Assembly (NCBI GenBank): GCA_030613045.1
Contig: JAUWMS010000014.1
Location: 1-13,442 of the forward strand
Direction: 5' to 3'
Source: Candidatus Latescibacterota bacterium
GTDB lineage: Bacteria > Latescibacterota > 4484-107
DNA length: 13,442 nt
Shown here: positions 7,212-13,442 of the stretch, piece by piece
Layout: the number at the start of each line of letters is the position of its first letter
How positions within the stretch are numbered: the first letter of the stretch is position 1
Program-made: the position numbers and the translations under genes
Notes under the pieces: model-generated
What the model was told of the DNA's origin: nothing
What the model saw: the letters and a program-made list of their open reading frames with translations, nothing else
The model's database searches: none

Positions 7212-7234
7212 ACACGGTGAACGGTAAGCCGTGT
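7212..7234. repeat. Palindromic repeat, partner of a copy at 6153-6174
   Basis: ACACGG (7212-7217) pairs with CCGTGT (7229-7234). Within it CGGTGAACGGTA (7215-7226) is an exact direct copy of 6153-6164, while GTAAGCCGTGT (7224-7234) is the exact reverse complement of 6164-6174. The two copies thus flank the toroid gene. Confidence 0.55.
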
Positions 7235-7360
7235 CCTCAAAAAAGTGAACCGACACGTTTAAGTAGATGGACACTATTAAACTTATTGAGGTTCATCACA
7301 GCCAGCAGTGTGTTTTCTATTAGGAATCCAGGAAACCAGGAGCGGGCCAAGGGTGATTGC

Positions 7361-7381
7361 GGAGGGATTACTTATCCCTCC
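7361..7381. repeat. Hairpin overlapping the lpxC-fabZ stop codon
   Basis: GGAGGGAT (7361-7368) and ATCCCTCC (7374-7381) are perfect 8-bp arms with a 5-nt loop. On the coding strand one arm encodes the last Glu-Gly codons and the loop holds most of the TAA stop. It could end transcription of the envelope operon, but no U-run follows, so I call it only a hairpin. Confidence 0.55.
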
Positions 7382-8787
7382 TCGCTTTCCCGATCCACCA
7401 CCATCGCCATCAACTCCGCCTCCGCCACGAGGTCGCCATCCACATACGCCTTTCCCTGCATCTTGCACATCGTCCGGCGTTTTCGGATCATCTGCAACTC
7501 AAAGCGAATCTGATCTCCCGGCACCACCGGCTTTCGAAATCGGGCATTGTCAATGCCCATAAAATACACCAATTTGCTTTGAGGATCGTCCTCCGCGTTC
7601 AACAGCAAGATTCCGCCCACCTGCGCCATCGCCTCGATCTGGAGCACGCCCGGCATCACCGGCTGTCCGGGGAAATGTCCGTTGAAGAATTGCTCGTTGA
7701 TCGTCACGTTTTTTAGGCCGACCACGCGTTCGCCGGGAACGAGCTCGATAATTCGGTCCATCAACAGAAAGGGATACCGGTGGGGCATAATATTCTGAAT
7801 GGCGCGCACATCGAATACGAGCTTCTTGTCCTTCGTGCCTTTTCCCTGGTATTTGCTTAGAATTTGTTTTTTGCGAACCGCTTTGCGGATATTTTTCACC
7901 AACTCGATGTTGGCCGCATGCCCCGAACTGGCTCCCATCACGTGGCCCTTGATTGGCATCCCCAATAAAAAAAGATCCCCAATCAGATCGAGCACCTTGT
8001 GCCGACAGAACTCGTTGGGAAATCGCAGGGGCGTGTCGTTGAGCACGCCCGTGGTGCCCAGGCGGATCGGCTCCGAGATGTCGAATAATTTCCGGAGATG
8101 TTCCAACTCCTCCTCATCCATCTTTTTATCCACAATCACCACCGCATTATCCAGCGTCCCGCCTTTGATCAAACCCCGCTCCCTCAGCATCTCGATCTCG
8201 CTCAGGAAGGAGGACGTACGCGCCGGGGCGTATTCTTTTACAAACTCGTTCAGGGAAAACATCGTGGTATATTGCGTGCCCACCGTTGGATTTTTGGGGT
8301 CGCTCATAAAAGTGATCTTGAAATCATCCGAAGGAAGCACCAAAAGTTCCACTCCCCTGGATTTCATATCGTCGTAAGAGACGACTTCTTCGACCGTTAG
8401 ATAGTCCTTTGGCGAATTTTGCTCTACGATCCCCGCGTCCAACAGCGGCTTCACAAAAGGAAGCGCGCTGCCATCTCCCACGGGCGGCTCGATCCCGTCC
8501 AACTCCACCACAAGGTTGTCAATCTCCAGCCCCGCGATGGCCGCCAGGACGTGCTCCACCGTGCGTACCTCCGCACCATTGAGACCGAGATTCGTCCCCC
8601 GCGAAATATCCACCACGTGCTCCACATCCGCCGGAATCTCCGGTCGCCCCGGCAAATCCGTCCGCACGAACCGAACTCCGGCGTTGATCGGCGCCGGTTT
8701 GAAAGTCAGGCGGGTCGTCTCTCCGGTATGCAGCCCAATGCCCGAACATGAGGCATCCCGTTCGATCGTTTGCTGTTGTTTGGTCAT
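7372..8787 (-). CDS. lpxC-fabZ: Bifunctional LpxC deacetylase / FabZ dehydratase fusion
   Basis: A 471-residue fusion. LpxC (residues ~1-305) is the zinc enzyme that removes acetate from UDP-3-O-acyl-GlcNAc, the committed step of lipid A synthesis. It keeps TVEH (E78, H79), PVGDGSALPF, PARTSSF, HK..D (H263, K264, D267) and SGHA (H290); H79, H263 and H290 correspond to the zinc/catalytic histidines of E. coli. After a Lys-rich linker (~303-323) comes FabZ (~325-471), which dehydrates 3-hydroxyacyl-ACP: MPHRYPFLLMDR, then FNGHFPGQPVMPG with catalytic H371 and E385. I choose ATG 8787 over 8820 because GGGGAGA stands seven bases upstream and the extra codons lie in a spacer repeat. Fusing the two ties use of the hydroxyacyl pool by lipid A and fatty acid synthesis to one protein. 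The same fusion is known in Bacteroidetes and relatives. lpxA does not follow. Confidence 0.97.
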   Translation of the reverse strand: MTKQQQTIERDASCSGIGLHTGETTRLTFKPAPINAGVRFVRTDLPGRPEIPADVEHVVDISRGTNLGLNGAEVRTVEHVLAAIAGLEIDNLVVELDGIEPPVGDGSALPFVKPLLDAGIVEQNSPKDYLTVEEVVSYDDMKSRGVELLVLPSDDFKITFMSDPKNPTVGTQYTTMFSLNEFVKEYAPARTSSFLSEIEMLRERGLIKGGTLDNAVVIVDKKMDEEELEHLRKLFDISEPIRLGTTGVLNDTPLRFPNEFCRHKVLDLIGDLFLLGMPIKGHVMGASSGHAANIELVKNIRKAVRKKQILSKYQGKGTKDKKLVFDVRAIQNIMPHRYPFLLMDRIIELVPGERVVGLKNVTINEQFFNGHFPGQPVMPGVLQIEAMAQVGGILLLNAEDDPQSKLVYFMGIDNARFRKPVVPGDQIRFELQMIRKRRTMCKMQGKAYVDGDLVAEAELMAMVVDRESEEG

Positions 8788-8802
8788 TAAGTGTCTCCCC
8801 GT

Positions 8803-8870
8803 CTTACCACGGAAAAACACGGAAGATCACGGAGATTATACTGTGGCCTTCCGTGGCAATCCGTGGTGAG
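8803..8870. repeat. Inverted repeat built from 10-nt CACGG tandem units
   Basis: Three units of period 10 (CCACGGAAAA, ACACGGAAGA, TCACGGAGAT) run from 8807 to 8836. The arm 8803-8826 matches the reverse complement of 8847-8870 at 18 of 24 positions. It fills most of the lpxD/lpxC-fabZ gap, and the core matches the repeat at 1638-1667. On the transcript it would form a long imperfect hairpin upstream of lpxC-fabZ. Confidence 0.6.
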
Positions 8871-8880
8871 GGTTTGTTCC

Positions 8881-9930
8881 TCATTCCCTATTTTTTTGCC
8901 TCAGTTTCTCTTCCAACGCCTCGATCCGATTCCCCTGCTCCTTCACGATCTTCAGCAGTTCGGGAAGCCGCGCCTGCGCCGCTTCGATTCGGATCTCCTC
9001 CCGATGGGGGCGGGCCGGATAGCCCGACACGACCGTCCCCTCCGGCACGGACTTGCTCACCCCGGCCTGCGCTCCGATGCGCGCCCGATCTCCGACGACG
9101 AGGTGTCCACCCAGTCCGGCCTGTCCTCCGATCTGCACCACGTTTCCGATCTTTGTGCTGCCCGAAATGCCGGTCTGCCCCGCGATCACCGTATGCGCGC
9201 CCACCGTCACGTTGTGCCCGATCTGAACCAGATTATCTATCTTCGTGCCTCGTTCGATCCTCGTCACGCCCAGCGCTGCCCGATCTATCGCCGTATTCGC
9301 CCCGATCTCCACCTCATCTTCAAGCACTACCTTGCCCACTTGGGGGATTTTATGATACTTCTCTCCGTCGAACGCAAAGCCGAACCCATCCGATCCGATC
9401 ACCGCGCCGCTGTGTACGATCACCGCCCGTCCGATTTCCGTGCCGTGATACACTGTGACGTTGGGATAGAGCACTGTCCGGTCTCCGATCCGGGAGCCTT
9501 TGCCCACAAAACAACCCGCCCCCACGACCACTTGGTCTCCGAGTTCGCATCCGTCTTCGATCACCGCATAAGGCCCCAAATAAACGTCCGCCCCCAAACG
9601 AACGCCCGCTCCCACCACCGCAGTCTCGTGCATGCCCTTCGGAAAACCCACCCCATCCCCATAAAAAAGCCGAACCACCTTCTGCAGACACAGATAGGGA
9701 TTCGGCGACACAATGCACGGCCCGACCGCATCCTGTTCCAACTCCGGGGGCACCATCACCGCCGACGCCTTCGTAGAACCTAAAAACCGTCGATACCTCC
9801 GATTGGCCACAAAGGAAATGGCCCCTTCGCCCGCCTCCTCAATCGGCGCCACGCTCCGGATAGCAATCGCCCCGTCGCCAACCAACCTCCCTCCCACCAA
9901 ACGGGCTATTTCGTTTAAGGTCGTTCCCAT
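8881..9930 (-). CDS. lpxD: UDP-3-O-(3-hydroxyacyl)glucosamine N-acyltransferase
   Basis: A 349-residue cytoplasmic acyltransferase, third step of lipid A synthesis, which transfers 3-hydroxyacyl from ACP to the 2-amino group made by LpxC. An N-terminal uridine-binding domain (residues ~1-100) is followed by hexapeptide repeats of a left-handed parallel beta helix (~100-290: AVVGAGVRLGADVYLG, GSDGFGFAFDG, QIGHNVTVGAHTVIAG). H239 in DNLVQIGHNV is the expected general base. The C-terminal ~35 residues are a charged helix (LPELLKIVKEQGNRIEALEE). Length is normal for the family. AGGAG six bases before the ATG at 9930 supports the start. It lies between ompH and lpxC-fabZ, the usual order bamA-ompH-lpxD-lpxC/fabZ, so its product feeds the same pathway. 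Confidence 0.97.
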   Translation of the reverse strand: MGTTLNEIARLVGGRLVGDGAIAIRSVAPIEEAGEGAISFVANRRYRRFLGSTKASAVMVPPELEQDAVGPCIVSPNPYLCLQKVVRLFYGDGVGFPKGMHETAVVGAGVRLGADVYLGPYAVIEDGCELGDQVVVGAGCFVGKGSRIGDRTVLYPNVTVYHGTEIGRAVIVHSGAVIGSDGFGFAFDGEKYHKIPQVGKVVLEDEVEIGANTAIDRAALGVTRIERGTKIDNLVQIGHNVTVGAHTVIAGQTGISGSTKIGNVVQIGGQAGLGGHLVVGDRARIGAQAGVSKSVPEGTVVSGYPARPHREEIRIEAAQARLPELLKIVKEQGNRIEALEEKLRQKNRE

Positions 9931-9950
9931 CCCCGCTCCTTTCCCCCGTT

Positions 9951-10008
9951 ATTGGTGAGTGGTGAGTGGTGCACCCCACCGACCAATAACCACTCACTAC
10001 TCACCAAT
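9951..10008. repeat. 20-bp arm hairpin with GGTGAGT tandem units
   Basis: The arms 9951-9970 and 9989-10008 pair at 19 of 20 positions around an 18-nt loop. The left arm is made of heptamer units GGTGAGT. It begins seven bases after the ompH stop (minus strand) and ends about 20 bases before the lpxD start. A third copy of the heptamer lies at 10618-10633. No U-run follows. Confidence 0.7.
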
Positions 10009-10014
10009 CACCAG

Positions 10015-10551
10015 CTAGTCCACCTCTTTATTCAATTCCTTCAACACCCGATCCGTCAGTTCATATTCCGGTTTGGCGAACACCACCGCCGGAATATCCA
10101 CGTCGAAGACGAAATCGTAGTCCCCTTCTTTTCCAAGCTGGTCCAGAATGGTGTTGATTTTGTCGTATATGGGTTTGAGCAGTTCCATGCGGCGCTGGGC
10201 GAATTTTCCGGAGGGGGCGATGATCTCGTTGACGAACCGCTGGTACTCCGCGTATTTCTCCTGAATGGCCTTTTGCTTCTGCTGCTGGGTCTTCTCGCTC
10301 CACATCAGCGACTGCGCATCGTACTCCTCACGCAGACTGTCCAGTTCCGCTTCCTTTGCCTGCGTCTGTTTGTCCCATTCCAACTTGGCCTTTTCCAACT
10401 CGGCCTGCACGTCGGCCATACCCTTATACTCCGTCAGTATCCGGTTGGAATCAATGTACCCGAGCTTCAAATCCTTTGCCGACGCATCCCCTGAAAAGCC
10501 CGCCATCAGTCCGAAAAGCAACGATGCGACCATCCACGCTTTCATGCTCAT
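10015..10551 (-). CDS. skp: OmpH/Skp-family periplasmic chaperone
   Basis: A 178-residue secreted chaperone that holds unfolded outer-membrane proteins in the periplasm on their way to BamA. A signal peptide (MSMKAWMVASLLFGLMAGFSG) ends at DASA, cleaved near residue 25. The mature start KDLKLGYIDSNRIL is the family's opening strand. It is followed by the long Gln/Lys/Glu-rich helical hairpin (residues ~40-135) that forms the tentacles, with a short C-terminal strand region (YDFVFDVDIPAVVFAKPEYELTDRVLKELN). Length is typical. AAGGAGG stands five bases before the ATG at 10551, the strongest ribosome binding site in the window. It follows bamA directly, the conserved order. A 13-bp hairpin with one mismatch ends a few bases before the ribosome binding site. 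The gene may also be called ompH. Confidence 0.94.
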   Translation of the reverse strand: MSMKAWMVASLLFGLMAGFSGDASAKDLKLGYIDSNRILTEYKGMADVQAELEKAKLEWDKQTQAKEAELDSLREEYDAQSLMWSEKTQQQKQKAIQEKYAEYQRFVNEIIAPSGKFAQRRMELLKPIYDKINTILDQLGKEGDYDFVFDVDIPAVVFAKPEYELTDRVLKELNKEVD

Positions 10552-10565
10552 GCCGTCCTCCTTGT

Positions 10566-10599
10566 AGTGTAAGGCTTCGTTAAAATGAAGCGTTACACT
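10566..10599. repeat. Inverted repeat in the ompH leader
   Basis: AGTGTAAGGCTTC (10566-10578) pairs with GAAGCGTTACACT (10587-10599), 12 of 13 positions, over an 8-nt loop. It ends only a few bases upstream of the ompH ribosome binding site. It could influence ompH mRNA stability or be a neutral repeat copy. Confidence 0.6.
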
Positions 10600-10617
10600 T
10601 GAAGAGATAAACTTACT

Positions 10618-10633
10618 GGTGAGTGGTGAGTGG
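10618..10633. repeat. GGTGAGT heptamer repeat
   Basis: Two GGTGAGT units plus GG lie in the bamA/ompH spacer, identical to the core of the left arm of the hairpin at 9951-10008. The same repeat has therefore settled in two adjacent spacers of the envelope operon. Confidence 0.55.
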
Positions 10634-10656
10634 AAACCTCTCCACGGGTCAGCAAC

Positions 10657-12921
10657 TTAAAAACTTTTTCCAAACTGGAAGTGTGTATGCCATTTTCCTG
10701 ACCGTTTTCCGTTTGTGAAATGATCGAATCCGTACGCGAAGTCGAAGCCGATCATGCCGATCATCGGCGCCATCACCCGCACGCCGAATCCCATCGAGCG
10801 CTTCAGATCGAAGGGATCGGTCTCCGAGAACCACAGCCAAGAGTTGCCGGCGTCCGCAAAGAGCAGGCCGTAAATCTGCTGCTCCACGATGGGGAACTGG
10901 CACTCCAGCCCGGTGATGAACATCGCGCGTCCGCCCTCGGAAGGTCCTACGGACATATCGTCGTAGCCCCGGATGACGCCGTCGAAGCTCGTGCCTCCCG
11001 GACGAAACCGTTCCCGAGGAAGTACATCGTGCTCTACTCCGAAGCCATTCACGTACCCCATTCGGTTTTTCACAACAAGCGCCGTTTTCCAGAACAGCGG
11101 ATAATAGAACTCCGAATTCACTTCGTGCTTATGAAACCCTGCGTCGCTCCCCAGGATCTTGCTGGCGAATTCCATCCGGTAAGAATATACCGAACCCCGG
11201 GAGGGAAATTCCGGTTTGTCCCGGCTGTCCCGGAAATAGGTGGCGCTGATGCTGCTCGTTCTCTGAGGCCAGGTGCGCTCCCGGAGGCCGTACGGATCGC
11301 TATACTCTTCGCTGAAATTGCGATACCCCACCTCTTCGAGACGATAGATCAGACGCACCGTGGAATAGTCGTCCGGCCAGGTAAGGTGCCTTCCCACGCT
11401 TACATATCCCCCGTTTCGGTTCTCATCGTAACTGCTGTACTTGTAGGTCAATTTGTAGATGCTGAAGCTTCCGCTCGTGGGCGTATCGAACAGCCACGGT
11501 TCGGTAAAACTCATTTGAAATCTTTCCTGCCGGGTCCCGAAATCCCAGTTGAAATCCAAGTTCTGACCGTTTCCAAAAAGGTTGGGGATGCCCAGCCCAA
11601 GCGATCCCGTCAGCTTATACTGTTCGCTGTATCCCGCTCCCATCATAGCCTGGCCGGTGGATTTCTCCTCCACCCGGAACGTCAGATCCACGTCCCCGTT
11701 CTCCAGCGGCTCCACGTCCGGCTCCACATTTCCAAAGTAGTTCAAGAGATAGATATTCCGGGCGCTCCGCTCCAACGCCGAACGCCGGAACACCTCCCCC
11801 GGAATGACCTTTAACTCCCGCCGGATCACCTTCTCCTTGGTTTTCGTGTTGCCTACGATCGTCACCTTCCGAACTTTGGAAGGCTGCCCTTCCTCGATCA
11901 TAAAATGAAAATCCAGGGTCTGCCCCTCCTCCGTGGTCTCGGGAAGAATCTGCACGGATAGATAGCCCTGCTCCTGATAGGCGAACGCCAGGCTGGTGTA
12001 AATTCGCTCGAATTTTTCCTGATCGTACGTATCTCCCTCCGAAACCGTGATCTTCTCAGCGATCTCCTTATCGGAGAACAGTGTATTTCCTTCCCAGGTA
12101 AAAGCGCCAAACCAATAAAGCGGCCCTTCTTGCACCGCAATGTCGATGAACAAATGTTGCTTCGAATCGTCGTAATAAAGGCTGTCCCGAACGACCTCCA
12201 TATCGCGGTACCCGTTCTTCCAATAGAACGCCGCGATCTTCTTCAAATCCTCCTGAAAGACGTCTTCCTTGAAATCGCCTTTGCGCCACCACCGGTTTTC
12301 CTTGGTCTCCATCTGTTTTTTGATTTTAGCATCTCCGAACGTCTCATTCCCTACAATCTCGATGCGTTTGATCTTGACCTTTTTGCCCTCTTCGATCCGA
12401 AGGGTAAGCGCCACCTTGCCGGTCTCATCCGGGTCCGAAATCTCGGACGTCACCTGAGCGAGAAGATACCCCTCTTCCTCGTATAGCCGCTTGATCCGCA
12501 CCTGTGCGTTTTTAATCCCCTTTTCTCCCACAACCTGCCCCTCCGCAAAGCGCAACACGTCTTTCAGTTCCTTCGTCTTGATCTTATCGTTTCCCTCGAA
12601 CACGATCTTCGACACGGCCGGAAACTCCTCCACCTCGATTGCGATTTGCAGCCCCTCCGTGTTCTGTCCCACGACCACCAAGCGAATATCCCGGAACACG
12701 CCCAGCGCATACAACCGCCGAATCGCATGCTGGGTATCCTCCATCGTCAGGTCTTTTCCCACGGACAATCCAGACGTGGCCAGGATCAACGAGGCATCCG
12801 ACCGGATGTTTCCGCGCACCTCCAATGTTTCAATCTTCGTCGGGGGTATCTGAGCCTGACTTGGGCCGATCCATCCGATCAAGCAGGTGCACAGAAATAG
12901 AATAGCTGTCTTTACATACAT
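10657..12921 (-). CDS. bamA: Outer-membrane protein assembly factor BamA (Omp85)
   Basis: A 754-residue outer-membrane insertase that folds beta-barrel proteins into the membrane. The signal peptide (residues 1-23, ending SQA) is followed by five POTRA domains, each with a strand-loop GN motif: LEVRGN (P1, from ~30), IVFEGND (P2, ~103), IEIVGNET (P3, ~182), FTWEGNT (P4, ~270) and VTIVGNT (P5, ~348). The 16-strand barrel runs from ~425 to the end. Its hallmark IRGY motif is at 650-653, and the protein ends in the strand HTHFQFGKSF with the C-terminal Phe read by the BAM machine. Length is typical. GGAG eight bases before the ATG at 12921 supports the start. The order bamA-skp-lpxD-lpxC/fabZ supports the call. 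The upstream neighbour, a toxin-antitoxin remnant, is unrelated. Confidence 0.97.
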   Translation of the reverse strand: MYVKTAILFLCTCLIGWIGPSQAQIPPTKIETLEVRGNIRSDASLILATSGLSVGKDLTMEDTQHAIRRLYALGVFRDIRLVVVGQNTEGLQIAIEVEEFPAVSKIVFEGNDKIKTKELKDVLRFAEGQVVGEKGIKNAQVRIKRLYEEEGYLLAQVTSEISDPDETGKVALTLRIEEGKKVKIKRIEIVGNETFGDAKIKKQMETKENRWWRKGDFKEDVFQEDLKKIAAFYWKNGYRDMEVVRDSLYYDDSKQHLFIDIAVQEGPLYWFGAFTWEGNTLFSDKEIAEKITVSEGDTYDQEKFERIYTSLAFAYQEQGYLSVQILPETTEEGQTLDFHFMIEEGQPSKVRKVTIVGNTKTKEKVIRRELKVIPGEVFRRSALERSARNIYLLNYFGNVEPDVEPLENGDVDLTFRVEEKSTGQAMMGAGYSEQYKLTGSLGLGIPNLFGNGQNLDFNWDFGTRQERFQMSFTEPWLFDTPTSGSFSIYKLTYKYSSYDENRNGGYVSVGRHLTWPDDYSTVRLIYRLEEVGYRNFSEEYSDPYGLRERTWPQRTSSISATYFRDSRDKPEFPSRGSVYSYRMEFASKILGSDAGFHKHEVNSEFYYPLFWKTALVVKNRMGYVNGFGVEHDVLPRERFRPGGTSFDGVIRGYDDMSVGPSEGGRAMFITGLECQFPIVEQQIYGLLFADAGNSWLWFSETDPFDLKRSMGFGVRVMAPMIGMIGFDFAYGFDHFTNGKRSGKWHTHFQFGKSF

Positions 12922-12942
12922 AGAAAATTCTCCTCTGTCGTG

Positions 12943-12977
12943 AAGATTTCCAAAGTCTTCGAGACTTTGGAAATCTT
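12943..12977. repeat. Perfect 16-bp hairpin upstream of bamA
   Basis: AAGATTTCCAAAGTCT (12943-12958) and AGACTTTGGAAATCTT (12962-12977) are fully complementary around a TCG loop. It lies between the MNT-HepT gene and bamA, nine bases before the bamA ribosome binding site. No T-run follows on either strand, so it is not a classical terminator. It may mark the upstream border of the envelope operon. Confidence 0.75.
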
Positions 12978-12994
12978 GATCTGCCCTTCAGCCT

Positions 12995-13442
12995 TCATTC
13001 GGAAGGAAAAAGCCCAAGCACCATCCTGTGAAACGCCTCAAACACGCCAAGGTCGTTTTGAAGATAGGCATACACGCGTTCCATATCCACCTTCATATAG
13101 AAATGGGTGAGCAAGTTGCTGAATTTTACCATCTCAACCATCTTTTCAGCGAATCTTTTGTCCTCGATGTACCCGGAATCGAACAATACGAGAAAAATAT
13201 CGCTGTTGGTCTCCGGACGCCTCAATCCATATCCCGCAATGATATGATTGCCCAGGTCAATCTCGTCTGTTCGTAGAATCTGTACAAGCTCAAAGAACAG
13301 AATGGATTCCCACTCGCGCATCGCTTCAGGCGCAGCCCCTTCCTCGAAAAGCACCGCTATATCTATGTCACTTAGAGCGTTTTCTTCCCCTCTGCGATAC
13401 GACCCGAACAAATATGCGGCCACTACGAACGCACAGCCGGAC
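12995..13442 (-). CDS. Chimeric MNT nucleotidyltransferase / HepT (HEPN) protein, probably a degraded toxin-antitoxin pair (5' end cut)
   Basis: The frame stays open to the right edge (AFVVAAYLFGSYRRG), so GTG 13423 is probably internal and the true start is outside. Numbering from that GTG: residues 1-56 are the MNT antitoxin core (LFGSYRRGEENALSDID, with D19 and D21 as metal ligands, then TDEID). From about 55 the sequence becomes the C-terminal half of HepT: IDLGNHIIAGYGLRRPETNSDIF, then FSNLLTHFY and MERVYAYL. The end of MNT and the first ~60 residues of HepT are missing, so a normal gene pair (about 130-140 residues each) has collapsed into one frame at the shared I-D-L. In the HEPN motif RX4HXY, Arg is Ser102 (AGC, one base from CGC), while His107 and Tyr109 remain. 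In intact systems HepT cleaves RNA and MntA AMPylates that Tyr. This product is probably inactive as a toxin. Domain parts are clear; the deletion is inferred. Confidence 0.75.
   Translation of the reverse strand, partial: SGCAFVVAAYLFGSYRRGEENALSDIDIAVLFEEGAAPEAMREWESILFFELVQILRTDEIDLGNHIIAGYGLRRPETNSDIFLVLFDSGYIEDKRFAEKMVEMVKFSNLLTHFYMKVDMERVYAYLQNDLGVFEAFHRMVLGLFPSE

Noticed and set aside
8791..9783. Plus-strand open frame of 330 codons, rich in His and Arg
   Set aside because: It is antisense to lpxD, whose hexapeptide repeats and H239 are unmistakable. The periodic codons of the beta helix create the open antisense frame.
9951..10008. Possible CRISPR-like or terminator structure
   Set aside because: There are no regularly spaced repeats with unique spacers and no U-run after the stem; it is a simple inverted repeat.
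10720..11814. Plus-strand open frame of 364 codons
   Set aside because: It is antisense to the bamA barrel; no domain is seen and codon bias explains the lack of stops.

Overview
The window (13,442 bases, G+C around 50-55% by eye) comes from a Gram-negative bacterium that makes lipopolysaccharide. It carries bamA, ompH/skp, lpxD and a fused lpxC-fabZ gene in one run. The LpxC-FabZ fusion is typical of Bacteroidetes and other FCB lineages and of some uncultivated phyla. Together with the sugar-related genes and the repeat-filled spacers, it suggests an uncultivated FCB- or PVC-like lineage; I cannot name the phylum. Every gene I accept is on the minus strand, so transcription runs from high to low coordinates.

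Outer-membrane block (about 12921 to 7372): bamA (beta-barrel assembly), ompH/skp (periplasmic chaperone), lpxD and lpxC-fabZ (early lipid A synthesis plus hydroxyacyl-ACP dehydration) form the classical envelope cluster. lpxA, which often follows lpxC-fabZ, is absent here. Upstream, at the right edge, is a gene cut by the window end. It encodes an MNT nucleotidyltransferase head joined in frame to the C-terminal half of a HepT/HEPN toxin. It looks like the product of a deletion across a MNT-HepT toxin-antitoxin pair, and the catalytic Arg of the HEPN motif is Ser.

Accessory, sugar-related block (7181 to 1): an alpha/alpha-toroid protein, a two-domain protein with a GATase/ThuA-like N-terminus and a NodB/deacetylase-like middle, a Gfo/Idh/MocA oxidoreductase, a beta-class DNA methyltransferase with no visible endonuclease, and a second full-length paralogue of the two-domain protein, cut by the left edge. 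The two paralogues and the oxidoreductase probably act on the same carbohydrate; the substrate is unknown. The methyltransferase is the odd one out.

Spacers: almost every intergenic gap holds its own palindrome or short tandem repeat. Examples are a perfect 16-bp hairpin, a 20-bp arm hairpin, 10-nt and 7-nt period repeats, a REP-like hairpin, and a 51-nt element that folds on paper as a gapless three-way junction. Several of these start inside or directly after a stop codon. None has a U-run, so none is a canonical terminator. Two G9 tracts lie just upstream of two genes of the sugar block, and one of them is the ribosome binding site.
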